The notes: a model not told the origin generated them from the letters alone. A stretch of DNA of 64,000 nucleotides from Calothrix sp. PCC 6303 (GCF_000317435.1 NC_019751.1:3472001-3536000), one strand, 5' to 3'. Counted from the first letter of the stretch, positions 36,381-45,807 are shown. Translations and numbers: made by a program.

Positions 36381-37712
36381 TTATCCGTGAAATTGTAAAA
36401 CTTTGCTTTTCCCAGGATTCATTAACCCATAGGGATCTACCATATTTTTAAAGTCTATCTGCTCAGATGCGATCGCTCTTTTCCATCCGTCCTCAATTAG
36501 ATAGCTATGGGGGTTGGCAATGAATACCCCATGTGATTCATGATAGCGGATAATTTCGTTAAGACGGGCTTCATTTGTGTAGCGTACCAATTGTAAACCA
36601 GGACTACCAATAGACCCGTTAGCGCGGATAAATTCCAAATGCATCATCACTTCATCCCCAAAATACTCATGTAGATGCTGAATGGTTGCCAAGTTATCGG
36701 CAGGAAATACACTTTGGAGGTAGGTAATAGAAGAATCTACACTTCTGGCATGGAGGGTAGTATGATTCCAAGTATATTCAGCTAAAGGTAAACCTTTTGT
36801 CACTTCACCTGCCATTTTTTGGTAAGTAATTTCCCCTTCATGTTGTTGAACCAACCCCAAAAGCGACTCCAAACTCTGTTCAGCAATCATCAACAGCGCA
36901 ACATGACTACCTTGGGGAATGTATTGGTGAATTCCGGTGAAGTATTGGGGAATCGGATCTGCGAAAATCCCAACTTCCTTCTTAATAATATCCTCTGTGG
37001 CAGCTAAAACTTGTCCAAACTTAGCAGCAGCTATAAACTCAGGAAAAATCACAATTACTTCTGCCCAAGGATAAGTTTCACCCAAGGCAATTTCCACCTC
37101 AGTAATAATACCGTTAATCCCCCAAGCATGGTTAACTTTTTGGATATCACTTCCCCGTAACTCCATCACCCTAGGTTCATCCTCCAAAGTCACCACCCGC
37201 AAACCCAATAAATTCCCCTCCTCATTCAATAAACCGTGACGAATTGAACCAATCCCCCCACTCCCACCAGCCACAAACCCAGCAATTGTCGCAGTACGGT
37301 AGGTTGAGGGAGTCATCCGCATTTCCCAGCCAATTTCCTGGGCTTTTTTATCTAAAGCCGCTAATTTTACCCCTGCTTCCACCCTTGCCACACCAGGTTT
37401 AACCCACAGAATTTTCTGCATCTTAGACAAGTCGAGAACTACACCACCATAGATGGGGACGCATTGCCCATAGTTACCTGTACCTGCACCCCGCATGGTG
37501 ATGGGGAGTTTATACTTAGCACAAGCTGCGGCTACCTTTAATACTTCAGCTTCATTTTTGGGACGCACCACCACATCCCCAACTTTTCCTGCCAGTTTCG
37601 CAGTTAAGATGGGACTAAAGCTGTGATAATCATCGGATAATTTAGCAACCTGGGTAGATTCGGTAATTATTTCTAACCCTGGGAGTGAGACGATAAAGTT
37701 ATTAATTGTCAT
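36381..37712 (-). CDS. FAD-binding oxidoreductase (GlcD/VAO-like)
   Basis: 443 aa. PCMH-type FAD domain at the N-terminus: DVVVRPKNEAEVLKVAAACAKYKLPITMRGAGTGNYGQCVPI and AGFVAGGSGGIGSIRHGLLNEEGNLL. The C-terminal cap ends HSYLIEDGWKRAI...DPYGLMNPGKSKVLQF, as in GlcD-type hydroxyacid oxidases. It probably oxidises an alpha-hydroxy acid or alcohol with covalent or non-covalent FAD; substrate is not evident. There is no iron-sulfur GlcF partner beside it. Confidence 0.88.
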   Translation of the reverse strand: MTINNFIVSLPGLEIITESTQVAKLSDDYHSFSPILTAKLAGKVGDVVVRPKNEAEVLKVAAACAKYKLPITMRGAGTGNYGQCVPIYGGVVLDLSKMQKILWVKPGVARVEAGVKLAALDKKAQEIGWEMRMTPSTYRTATIAGFVAGGSGGIGSIRHGLLNEEGNLLGLRVVTLEDEPRVMELRGSDIQKVNHAWGINGIITEVEIALGETYPWAEVIVIFPEFIAAAKFGQVLAATEDIIKKEVGIFADPIPQYFTGIHQYIPQGSHVALLMIAEQSLESLLGLVQQHEGEITYQKMAGEVTKGLPLAEYTWNHTTLHARSVDSSITYLQSVFPADNLATIQHLHEYFGDEVMMHLEFIRANGSIGSPGLQLVRYTNEARLNEIIRYHESHGVFIANPHSYLIEDGWKRAIASEQIDFKNMVDPYGLMNPGKSKVLQFHG

Positions 37713-37732
37713 ATTTTTGAATAAATATTTTT

Positions 37733-37865
37733 AACGCAGGGTGTCGCAGAGGTAAGCGCAGAGTTTCGCAGAGGAAAAGAGAGGAAAAGAGAGAAATAAA
37801 TCACTTCTCAAACTCCCTCCTCTCTGCGTTTCTCTGCGTCTTCACTCTGGGTACCTTTGCGTTTA
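37733..37865. repeat. GCAGAGG-type repeat with inverted halves
   Basis: The left half carries repeated CGCAGAGG units (CGCAGGGTGTCGCAGAGG, GCGCAGAGTTTCGCAGAGG) and the right half their complements (CTCTGCGTTTCTCTGCGTC), so the whole can fold back. A common repeat element in filamentous cyanobacterial spacers; it separates the oxidoreductase and permease genes. Confidence 0.7.
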
Positions 37866-37871
37866 AAATTC

Positions 37872-38696
37872 TTAATTTTCATGATTTACTGCGCTTTCGT
37901 GCCACTTCCCTAATATAAAGCTAGATATAGCACTCAAACCAACAAAAATTACTACTCCCAAACCTGTTGTCATTAAAAGTGCTGCAAACATTCGGGGAAT
38001 TTGTAGGTTGTAGCTAGAAATTAATATCTGGTAAGCAATGCCAGCTTTTGCACCTCCGGTACCTGCGACAAATTCGGCGACTATTGCCCCAATTAATGAC
38101 AATCCCCCACTAATTTTGAGACTACCTAAAAAATAAGGCATAGCACCAGGTAAGCGTAGATGAATTAGGGTTTGCCAAGGAGAAGCTTTGTAGAGTTGGA
38201 AGAGGTTTACCAGGTTTTTGTCGGTGCTTTTGAGTCCGATGGTGGTATTGGAGACGATGGGGAAAAATGCCACAATCCATGCACAGACTACTAAAGCCGC
38301 AAAGGTGTTGTTTCTTAACCAAATAATGATCAAAGGCGCGATCGCTATAATGGGAGTTGTCTGTAAAATGACGGCATAAGGGAAAAAACTTCTTTCTATC
38401 CACCGACTCTGGGCAAATAAAATAGCTATGAGTAAACCGGAGATAGCAGCGCTGATAAATGCTGCAATCGTGATTTGAAGTGTGATGAGGAGTGAGGGGA
38501 AAAGTTCATTCCAATCTGTAATCAGAGTCTGGAATACCAGGATGGGTGTAGGAAGAATGTAGGGTGGTGTGTTTGTGACCCTGACTAAAATATCCCACAG
38601 GAATAATATCGCTACACCAACGGTAAATGGAGCGATAAAATCGATATTAATTAGCTTTTTGATACTTCTTGTTAGCTTGCCTATATCGATGGACAT
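37872..38696 (-). CDS. ABC transporter permease, NitT/TauT/SsuC-type
   Basis: 274 aa, about six membrane helices, with the binding-protein-dependent permease signature in its EAA-like loop (LFQLYKASPWQTLIHLRLPGAMPYFLGSLKISGG). Family members import nitrate, taurine, alkanesulfonates or thiamine precursors with a separate ATPase and periplasmic binding protein. Neither partner is adjacent, so it is either an orphan or works with subunits encoded elsewhere. The substrate is not predictable from this. Confidence 0.88.
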   Translation of the reverse strand: MSIDIGKLTRSIKKLINIDFIAPFTVGVAILFLWDILVRVTNTPPYILPTPILVFQTLITDWNELFPSLLITLQITIAAFISAAISGLLIAILFAQSRWIERSFFPYAVILQTTPIIAIAPLIIIWLRNNTFAALVVCAWIVAFFPIVSNTTIGLKSTDKNLVNLFQLYKASPWQTLIHLRLPGAMPYFLGSLKISGGLSLIGAIVAEFVAGTGGAKAGIAYQILISSYNLQIPRMFAALLMTTGLGVVIFVGLSAISSFILGKWHESAVNHEN

Positions 38697-38946
38697 TTTA
38701 TAGTCTCGGTGATTTTCATCTTTGATATAGATTATACCTACAGCCTCTTTGTGTTATTTTGTTTTTTAAGATGTTAGCTGAAGCCATCTACCATTCGCTA
38801 AAGCCGTTAGTGCTAGGTTAAAATCCAACAGTTTCCCATCATATACCTTGATAACTGTTCCCTGATAACTGATTCACTAGGCAACTTATTAACATCAAAT
38901 GCAGTCGTGGCAGTATCATACGGATGATAATTGTTACGAAAATAGA

Positions 38947-40170
38947 ATGATGGATAAATTTGTTAATTTTGGCAGATATACAAGGCTAAGTATCTACAAT
39001 CGCTATAAATCTTGGTTTTTGGCAACTTTACTAGTCTTGAGTTTAGTTGCTACATCCCTCTCAGGGATGCCACTATCCGCACAGACTCCAATCCGAGAAT
39101 TACGGGGAGTTTGGCTAACAAATATTGATAGTAATGTCTTATTTGAAAAAAAACGGCTGAATAATGCTTTACAGAAGCTGAAAGATTTAAATTTTAATGT
39201 TGTCTATCCAACTGTGTGGAATTGGGGTTGGACACTATATCCCAGTCAGGTTGCAGAAGGAGTTATTGGCAAAAAACTCGATCCTGAACCTGGTTTGCAA
39301 GGACGAGATATGCTGAAGGAAGCGGTGGAATTGGGACATGCGAAAAATCTGAAAGTCATTCCCTGGTTTGAGTTTGGTTTTATGGCACCAGCAGATTCCG
39401 AATTGGCTAAACGTCGTCCCCAATGGATCACAAACCGCAGTGATGGAACTAAAATTTGGAAGGAAGGTACCCACGACAGGGTATGGTTAAGTCCCTTTCG
39501 TCCTGATGTTCAAGAATTTATCCAGGCTTTGATTGTCGAAATTGTTGGTAAGTATGATATTGATGGGATTCAATTTGACGATCATTTTGGCTTACCTGGG
39601 GAATTAGGTTATGATGCCTACACCGTAGAACTATATAAAAAAGAACACAATGGGAAAGCACCTCCAAAAGATGCTAAAAACCCAGAGTGGGTGAGATGGC
39701 GCGCTAACAAGATTACAGAATATTTGAAGCGAGTATTTTTCGCAGTTAAGGCTGTAAAAAAAGATTGTATTATTTCTGTTGCACCTAATCCTCAGCGCTT
39801 TTCCTATGACTATTTCTTGGCAGATTGGGAACGCTGGGAAAGAATGGGATTAGTTGAAGATTTGGTATTGCAAATATATCGTGATGATCTCAAAGTGTTT
39901 AATGATGAGTTAAATCGTCCAGAGGTGAAAGCAGCACGTAAGCATATTCCTGTGAGTATTGGGATTTTGAGCGGTTTGAAGGCGAGATTTGTACCCATGC
40001 AACAAATTAAAACACAGGTGAAGAGTGTACGCGATCGCAAGTTCGCGGGAATGTCCTTTTTCTTCTACGAAACCCTATGGAATGTCACTAAGGAACCAGC
40101 TACAAAGCGTCAAAGGGAACTGAAAAATCTCTTTCCCACACCTGCGATTTACCCAAGGATCGGTACATAG
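38947..40170 (+). CDS. Glycoside hydrolase-like GHL10 family protein
   Basis: About 407 aa from ATG 38947 (38899 also possible). A signal peptide (WFLATLLVLSLVATSLSG...LSAQT) is followed by IRELRGVWLTNIDSNVLFEK, NFNVVYPTVWNWGWTLYPS, WFEFGFMAP, DIDGIQFDDHFGLPGELGYD and ISVAPNPQRFSYDYFLADW, marks of the GHL10/DUF187 TIM-barrel family. The QFDDHF aspartates are likely active-site acids. It is probably exported and acts on cell-surface or peptidoglycan glycans; substrate not shown. Confidence 0.9.
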   Translation: MMDKFVNFGRYTRLSIYNRYKSWFLATLLVLSLVATSLSGMPLSAQTPIRELRGVWLTNIDSNVLFEKKRLNNALQKLKDLNFNVVYPTVWNWGWTLYPSQVAEGVIGKKLDPEPGLQGRDMLKEAVELGHAKNLKVIPWFEFGFMAPADSELAKRRPQWITNRSDGTKIWKEGTHDRVWLSPFRPDVQEFIQALIVEIVGKYDIDGIQFDDHFGLPGELGYDAYTVELYKKEHNGKAPPKDAKNPEWVRWRANKITEYLKRVFFAVKAVKKDCIISVAPNPQRFSYDYFLADWERWERMGLVEDLVLQIYRDDLKVFNDELNRPEVKAARKHIPVSIGILSGLKARFVPMQQIKTQVKSVRDRKFAGMSFFFYETLWNVTKEPATKRQRELKNLFPTPAIYPRIGT

Positions 40171-40509
40171 GGTAAAGGCTACTTTTAGCACCTAGCCTAC
40201 GCAAGCTGGAATTGCTTTCCATGCTCAATACCTTCGCCAAAACGGAGCATCACAAAAACCGTGCAAAATCATAGGATTCCTGAAAAAATAAGGGTTCTAT
40301 TTTCAGCCGACGGCAAAAGCTTAAAACCCTTATGGGCTAAAGAACATAAATAAAACCCTCTACGGGAAAATCCGCACCATGTTTATACAGCTTTTTGTTT
40401 TGCCAAAAAACAGAAACCCTTAATTTACCGTGGAAGCTGAAAGCTTTATTTCTCCTAAAATGGCGAAGGTATTGTTAAGAGTTAAGACTTAAATTCGCAA
40501 TGTAAAGTT
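40171..40509. other. Intergenic region with nested inverted repeats
   Basis: 339 bp between the GHL10 and phosphatase genes with no gene. Almost all of it is a MITE-like unit (40226-40474). Confidence 0.6.
40226..40474. mobile_element. MITE-like element with 14-bp terminal inverted repeats
   Basis: Perfect 14-bp termini CAATACCTTCGCCA (40226-40239) and its complement (40461-40474) bound a 249-bp non-coding unit. Inside are further inverted pairs (AAGGGTT/AACCCTT, TTTCAGC/GCTGAAA). No clear target duplication is visible. It might instead be a folded 5' leader of the phosphatase gene 35 bp downstream. Confidence 0.5.
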
Positions 40510-41850
40510 ATGTTACAGCTATTTCCGAAAAAAGTTATTGGTTTAATGGTTCTGAGTGTCGCCTTAACTTTAATGTTTACACCACAGTTATTAGCTAAGA
40601 CTTCTGGCTCAGGTAATGTGATATTTATTCATCCTGATGGTACTAGTGCAGCTCATTGGGGGGCGGCGCGGATGCTCTACAAGGGACCGGATGCTAGGCT
40701 CAATTGGGATAGGATGTCTAATTTAGCCGTCTACCTGGGACATATTAAAAACCAACTCACGGCGACTTCTAACGCTGGTGCAGTGACTCACGCTACAGGG
40801 GTGAAGGTAAATGCTGATTCCTTTGGGTTGGATGAAGCGGGTAAACCAGTAGTGGCGCTGTCGGGTAAACCCCAGACAATTATGGAAGAAGCGATCGCCG
40901 CAGGTAAAGCAACTGCTATCATCAATTCGGGGATGATTCACGAACCGGGTACGGGTGCGTTTGTGGCTAAGTCACCTAGTCGCCGCAACTTTGCAGACAT
41001 TACTAAACAAATCGTCGAGTCTGGTGCAGATGTAATCTTAGGCGGTGGTGAACTTTGGTATCTCCCCAAGGATAAAGCCGGGAGACACACCACAGCACAA
41101 CAAAGTCAACGCACGGATGGGATTAATGTCATCGAGTTGGCAAAAAAGAAGGGTTACACCGTTGTTTACACCCGCGATGAGTTGCTAAAGTTACCCACAA
41201 ATACCAAAAAAGTGTTAGGAATTTTTGCCGCAGATGATACTTACAACGACGACACAGAAGAAAATTTAAAAAAACAGGGTTTACCGTTGTATGTCAAGAG
41301 TGCGCCGACAGTCGCCCAACAGTTACAGGTGACTTTACGCCTGTTCTCTCAGAGGCGTAATGGCTTCTTGATTGTTTTGGAAGAAGAGGGTAGCGATAAT
41401 TTTTCTAACTATAATCATGCAGCCGGTTGTATGGAAGCAGTGAAACGCGCTGATGATGCGGTTGGGGTAGCAATGGATTTTATTCAAAAGAACCCCAATA
41501 CTTTGTTAGTCACCGCCGCCGATAGTGATGCTGGCGGTTTGGAAGTGGTGGGAGTAACAGAGAAAGACTTTCCCTTGAATAAACCAGTCCCAGAAAAAAG
41601 CAAAAATGGTTCACCTTGGGATGGTAGAGATGGAACTGGTACTTTACCGTTTGTTTCTGCACCAGACAAACAAGGTAAACGTTTTCCCTTTGCAGTCGGT
41701 TGGTCTACTTTCGGCGATAATACAGGAGCGATCGTTGCTAAGGCGCATGGTTTAAATGCTCAACTCTTACATGGCACAGTCGATAACACCGATATTTATC
41801 GCCTGATGTACCGTACCCTCTTTGGTAAGCAGTTGGCGAATAAGGGCTAG
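40510..41850 (+). CDS. Divergent alkaline phosphatase family protein
   Basis: 446 aa with an N-terminal signal peptide (MVLSVALTLMFTPQLLA). Family features: NVIFIHPDGTSAAHW (metal Asp), nucleophile region ATSNAGAVTHATG (Ser87), EEEGSDNFSNYNHA, TAADSDAGGLE and a C-terminal HGTVDNTDIYRLMY. Compared with classical PhoA, the DHETGG motif is DSDAGG (338-343) and the SHTGED histidine is Asn404, so metal ligands differ. It may be a phosphatase with changed metals or a non-classical phosphoesterase. Exported; start ATG 40510. Confidence 0.85.
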   Translation: MLQLFPKKVIGLMVLSVALTLMFTPQLLAKTSGSGNVIFIHPDGTSAAHWGAARMLYKGPDARLNWDRMSNLAVYLGHIKNQLTATSNAGAVTHATGVKVNADSFGLDEAGKPVVALSGKPQTIMEEAIAAGKATAIINSGMIHEPGTGAFVAKSPSRRNFADITKQIVESGADVILGGGELWYLPKDKAGRHTTAQQSQRTDGINVIELAKKKGYTVVYTRDELLKLPTNTKKVLGIFAADDTYNDDTEENLKKQGLPLYVKSAPTVAQQLQVTLRLFSQRRNGFLIVLEEEGSDNFSNYNHAAGCMEAVKRADDAVGVAMDFIQKNPNTLLVTAADSDAGGLEVVGVTEKDFPLNKPVPEKSKNGSPWDGRDGTGTLPFVSAPDKQGKRFPFAVGWSTFGDNTGAIVAKAHGLNAQLLHGTVDNTDIYRLMYRTLFGKQLANKG

Positions 41851-41931
41851 AAATGGTAACTGCCCAGTTACTCTGCTTTCCTGTAAACCGTTGATTTTTC
41901 ATTAGTGTATTTTGGAGCGAACTACTCATTT

Positions 41932-41963
41932 GGAGTAAAAAGCGCTTTTTGCGCTTTACTCCT
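41932..41963. terminator. Bidirectional terminator between phosphatase and mltA
   Basis: GGAGTAAAAAGCGC pairs with GCGCTTTACTCC across a T-rich loop. It lies between convergent genes and overlaps the mltA stop codon (41956-41958). Confidence 0.6.
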
Positions 41964-43164
41964 TCAATAATAGATAATATAGCTCGCCTTTATTGACAAT
42001 AACACCAGCGCGCTCCCCTGCTTGTTTGCCAACACCAATATAGTAATCAACTCGAGCTGGAGTTTTGATTGCACCTCCTGTGTCTTGATCTAGGACATAG
42101 CGACTCACAAGACGCTGTTCGATTTTATTTTGATTAATAAAAGGAAAAGGGGCGCGAATTATAGCTAATGCACCGGGAGGCATTAAGGATTTATCTGTAG
42201 CGATTGACCTTTCTGGGGTTAATGGGACACCGAGACTGCCACTTGCGGGAGCATTTTTGGTATCTTTAAAGAAAATAAAACGGGGGTTTCTAGGTAAGTA
42301 AATATCTTGGCTTTGGGGATTTTTTTCAAAGTAATTGATAACTTTTTCGAGAGTGATTCCTTTTTCTGATAGTTTTCCATCTTTAATTAATTCTTTCCCT
42401 AAACTGACATAATCATGGTCGGTATTTCCTGCATAACCAATTGTAGTAGTAGTTCCATTACTGAATTTCAAGACAGCAGAACCTTGGACTTGAGCAATAA
42501 AGGCATCCATCCGCGATTTTAACCAAAATAACTCTAAACCTTTGAGTTTGCCTTTAGCATTTTGTAAAGCGTCTGCGCCTTCTAATTCTAAACGGGTGGG
42601 ATGGGGTTTGTCCCAAGTTTGAAAATTATCGGGTAAGCGGTAGATGGGATAGCGGTATTCTGCTGTCGGCTGACGACTTGCTAGGTAAATTGGTTTGTAG
42701 TAACCGGTGAATAAAATAGTACCCTGATTATCAGAACCGATAGATTTATAAAATACAAATTCTTGGTTGACATTAGCTTGTAATTCTTGAGCATTTTGGG
42801 AATTAATAACTAATTCGCGAAATCTTTTCAAGCTTTTTTCTACTCTTTCTCGCGTGATTTCGGGAATAATATATTTTTGATAAGTTGCTTTTGCATCTGG
42901 TGTTTGCAGATAGCTTAAACTATAGTCAATTGCTTTGAGTAAATTCTGCTTATCTCCAGCTTCACCCCAAATTTGATTGTCGAGGAAATAGTTTTGAGCT
43001 TGTGGTAGTGATGTTTGTAATGATAAAGGTTCTGCCGATGGCGATGTTTGATTTTTTTGACTGACTTGTTGCTGATTATTACAAGCTAGTAGAGGTAAAC
43101 AGCAAAGATAAGTCGTAAGGATTAGCTTTGCTAATTTATTGGGAAGCTGATGTTTATATTGCAT
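41956..43164 (-). CDS. mltA: Membrane-bound lytic murein transglycosylase A
   Basis: 402 aa from the ATG at 43164; an upstream in-frame start at 43248 would put non-signal sequence before the signal peptide. The signal peptide ends in LLAC-NNQ (Cys28 lipobox), so it is an outer-membrane-type lipoprotein. The MltA domain (GTILFTGYYKPIYLASRQPTAEYRYPIYR) and the 3D domain with catalytic-region aspartates (YVLDQDTGGAIKTPARVDYYIGVGKQAGERAG) are present. It cleaves the glycan strand to 1,6-anhydroMurNAc products. The group II intron's 3' end is 132 bp upstream of the start. Confidence 0.94.
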   Translation of the reverse strand: MQYKHQLPNKLAKLILTTYLCCLPLLACNNQQQVSQKNQTSPSAEPLSLQTSLPQAQNYFLDNQIWGEAGDKQNLLKAIDYSLSYLQTPDAKATYQKYIIPEITRERVEKSLKRFRELVINSQNAQELQANVNQEFVFYKSIGSDNQGTILFTGYYKPIYLASRQPTAEYRYPIYRLPDNFQTWDKPHPTRLELEGADALQNAKGKLKGLELFWLKSRMDAFIAQVQGSAVLKFSNGTTTTIGYAGNTDHDYVSLGKELIKDGKLSEKGITLEKVINYFEKNPQSQDIYLPRNPRFIFFKDTKNAPASGSLGVPLTPERSIATDKSLMPPGALAIIRAPFPFINQNKIEQRLVSRYVLDQDTGGAIKTPARVDYYIGVGKQAGERAGVIVNKGELYYLLLKE

Positions 43165-43337
43165 TATTTCACGGGATGTGCAACTTTTAAAAGATATTAC
43201 ATTACAATGTAGCTTTTCGAGAAATAGCTCGTTCCGAAAAAAAACCACCCGTCGGTAAATCCAGTATCAAACGTGGCATTATTTGATGGCTGGTTGTTAG
43301 AGTCGATGTGGGGTATTATCCCCAGCACCTCTCTGTT

Positions 43338-43372
43338 AGAACCGTGCGTACGCATTTCTGTGTACACGGCTC
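43338..43372 (-). ncRNA. Group II intron domain V
   Basis: A hairpin with the catalytic AGC near its base, a CAGAAATG apical loop and closing GGTTCT, directly after the maturase gene as expected. Confidence 0.85.
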
Positions 43373-43381
43373 CCGATATTC

Positions 43382-45007
43382 TTAAGGGATAATCCTTTTG
43401 CTCATGTGTATATAATCATGACAAGATTCGTGTATTGCTAGAAGATTTTTAGGTTTCCAGTTGTCATGATTTTCGTCAATGTGATGTAGATGTACTCGTT
43501 CTTCACTCGTAAATTTTAGTCCACAGTGACCACATGTATGGTTTTGCTTTTGTAAAGCTTTAGAGGTTGCTCCGTCATATAATTTACTGTTGCGTTCGCT
43601 CCAGTAGATTAAGTCTCCATCGTAGGGGGATTTATTTCCTTTGACCATGACATAACTGAATTCGGAGTAAGGGACTGCGGGAAATGCTTTTTCAATCAAC
43701 TTCGTTGTTGATTCTCGCGTTAGCTTCGTCTCCTTGTTGAAGATTTTCCATGTTCTGAGTCTGGTGTGCCAGAGTGAAAACCTTGACCCGTCCATTTTGC
43801 AGAAGCGATGGTAGTTTCTCCATCCTCTAACTATAGGCGCTAGCTTTTTGGCTTTTACCTTAGAACCATAATTGGAGCAGTTAATAATAGCTTTTAATTT
43901 CTGACGGAATTTTTTGAAGTTGTCCTTTGAAGGGGTACTTCTGAATTTTCCGTTACTTTGCACTTTAAAGTGCCAGCCAAGGAAATCGAAGCCATCTGTC
44001 GCAGCGGTTATCTTGGTTTTCTTTTCGCTTACTTTCATTCCTCTTGCTGCTAAAAAACTGTCAATATCGGCAAGTATTTTTTGTGCATCGTCTTGAGGTC
44101 TGATTATTATTACCATGTCATCCGCGTAGCGTATTGATGGTTCTGTAATATCTTTTCCTGCGGTTTTGTTAGTAATTTTAGAACCATTTCTGTGGTATCT
44201 GTGAATACTTTCAATTCCGTTTAAGGCGATGTTAGCTAAGAGTGGACTCACGACTCCACCTTGTGGTGTACCTTGTTCTGGAAATTCCGGGTTTATTCCG
44301 GCTTTTAGGCATCGGAATATTCCTAATTTAACCCCTTTTGGGGCGATAAGATTTTCCATTATAGATGTGTGTGATATCCTGTCGAAGCACTTTTCAATAT
44401 CAAGTTCTATAACTCTTTTATTGATTCCATTGTTATTGGAGCGAAGATGGGTGAGTAGGACTGTCTGGGCATCATGTGCCGAGCGTCCGCTTCTGAACCC
44501 GTAACTTCGAGCATGGAAGGTTGCTTCGTGTGCTGGTTCTAAAGCATATTTTGCGAGGCATTGCCAAGCTCTATCTGCCATAGTTGGAATTTTAAGCATT
44601 CTGGTAGTCCCATCTTTTTTGGGGATGGGGATTTCCCGTAGTCCCTGGTGTTTCCAGTTATTACATGATGCTTTAAGCAGTTCTGATAGCTCGAATCTCT
44701 CACGAAATGTAAGGGACTTTTTACCGTCGATTCCTGCTGTTTTCTTGCCAGCATTTAATTGTGATACTTGTCTAATTGCCAAGAATCTAGCCGCGCAGGA
44801 TTTCAGAATAAGTTTTTGTAAGAACCGCGCTTTCTGCTTGTTTCCTGCTTCAACTGCTTTGAACACTCTCTTTTGTAGGCGGAATAACTCTTTGCGAAAT
44901 TTCTTCCACGGTAGATTCTTCCAAGATTCACTAGTCTCGTGACTGTGCCTAATCATGCTCTTCTCCATTAAGTGTTTTCTGAATACCTTGCAGCAATTAC
45001 GCCGCAT
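43382..45007 (-). CDS. ltrA: Group II intron reverse transcriptase/maturase with HNH
   Basis: 541 aa. RT blocks: LREIPIPKKDGTTRMLKIPTMADR, IELDIEKCFDRI, PEQGTPQGGVVSPLLANI, the catalytic IRYADDMVI (YADD intact) and FLGWHF. The maturase domain X follows (KKLAPIVRGWRNYHRFC). The C-terminal HNH (HTCGHCGLKF...VHLHHIDENHDNWKPKNLLAIHESCHDY) is intact. The ORF lies in intron domain IV. All active sites look functional, so the intron could be mobile. It starts at 45007 or at a closely following ATG. Confidence 0.95.
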   Translation of the reverse strand: MRRNCCKVFRKHLMEKSMIRHSHETSESWKNLPWKKFRKELFRLQKRVFKAVEAGNKQKARFLQKLILKSCAARFLAIRQVSQLNAGKKTAGIDGKKSLTFRERFELSELLKASCNNWKHQGLREIPIPKKDGTTRMLKIPTMADRAWQCLAKYALEPAHEATFHARSYGFRSGRSAHDAQTVLLTHLRSNNNGINKRVIELDIEKCFDRISHTSIMENLIAPKGVKLGIFRCLKAGINPEFPEQGTPQGGVVSPLLANIALNGIESIHRYHRNGSKITNKTAGKDITEPSIRYADDMVIIIRPQDDAQKILADIDSFLAARGMKVSEKKTKITAATDGFDFLGWHFKVQSNGKFRSTPSKDNFKKFRQKLKAIINCSNYGSKVKAKKLAPIVRGWRNYHRFCKMDGSRFSLWHTRLRTWKIFNKETKLTRESTTKLIEKAFPAVPYSEFSYVMVKGNKSPYDGDLIYWSERNSKLYDGATSKALQKQNHTCGHCGLKFTSEERVHLHHIDENHDNWKPKNLLAIHESCHDYIHMSKRIIP

Positions 45008-45493
45008 CCTACCCGAATCAAAGGAATTCTGTATCTCGTCTTACCTACCTGGGATTCGACAGTCCCAAGACCTTTGGCTCGTTTTTATTCGTTCCCTCAG
45101 ATGATTGATTGTTCCGTTAGGTAGTGCCAATTTAACCATCAGACCCCCAGATTCTTGCCACTGTCCAAGTACTTAACGCGGCGGGGATTAACTCTGATGA
45201 AGTCGGGTTCTGAGGATATGTCCCGCTTGCGTATAGGTCACTTTTCTAGGCATCGGTTTTACCGTGGGAACTCCCCATTAGCGCCAGTGTCCACCCATAA
45301 CGGTAGTCTGATTGCGCCCTGTTCCTAGCTTCACTCTATAGATAACGAGTCTATTCGGTGTAGGCAGATAGGGATTCAAGCATGAACCTTGCTGGTAGGA
45401 CTTACACCTACATAATCTGAGAGTTCAACCATTGTTGGTTGGCTTAGTTATGTACGGGCTGATTACCGTGATTCACTAAGCAACGAATCGCAC

Positions 45494-45807
45494 TACTTGG
45501 TAAGCGCTAGACATTGCTTTTTGGAGGATGGCGCAATCCGCCAATAAACCCTAGCTGTAGGACGGTTTTCTTTTGTGTATTTAGCAAAAGAAAAAGGCAT
45601 CGCCATACCAACAATAAATAAGAAGAAAGGAAACACTAAATCTGTTGGCGTACAACCATGCCATTCAGCATGTTCTAAGGGAGGATAAATAGAATCCCAA
45701 CTACCAGGATTATTAACCAAAATCATCGAAGCGATCGCTATTCCTCGGAATACATCCAGAGAGACAAGTCGGTTACTATTTTGGGTCGGTAGAGTAAGTG
45801 ATTTCAC
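45494..45807 (-). pseudogene. Truncated heparan-glucosaminide N-acetyltransferase-like gene
   Basis: The N-terminal ~90 residues (RLVSLDVFRGIAIASMILVNNPGSW, WHGCTPTDLVFPFFLFIVGMAMPFS) match the DUF5009/HGSNAT-like acyltransferase family of multi-helix membrane proteins. After RVYWRI the sequence departs from the family (APSSKKQCLALTK) and stops at the intron junction: TAG unspliced, and TAA after splicing to the downstream exon. The remaining ~270 residues are absent on the other side of the intron. It looks like a gene truncated before or at intron insertion. Confidence 0.8.

Larger units (their letters stand above)
43296..45493 (-). mobile_element. Group II intron
   Basis: About 2.2 kb. 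On the minus strand it opens with GTGCG at 45493-45489 and closes ...CTCTAAC at 43296. Domain V is a 34-nt hairpin (43338-43372) starting GAGCCG with a GAAA-type loop; domain VI (about 43298-43335) precedes the AC end. The 5' exon ends CCAAGTA (45500-45494) and pairs perfectly over 7 nt with TACTTGG inside domain I (complement of 45165-45171), i.e. IBS1-EBS1. CGCTT upstream may be IBS2 with AAGCG (complement 45224-45228). Domain I to III sequence fills 45008-45493. Confidence 0.9.

Noticed and set aside
43914-44942. Plus-strand frames inside the group II intron ORF
   Set aside because: Complement of the maturase gene with no domain content.
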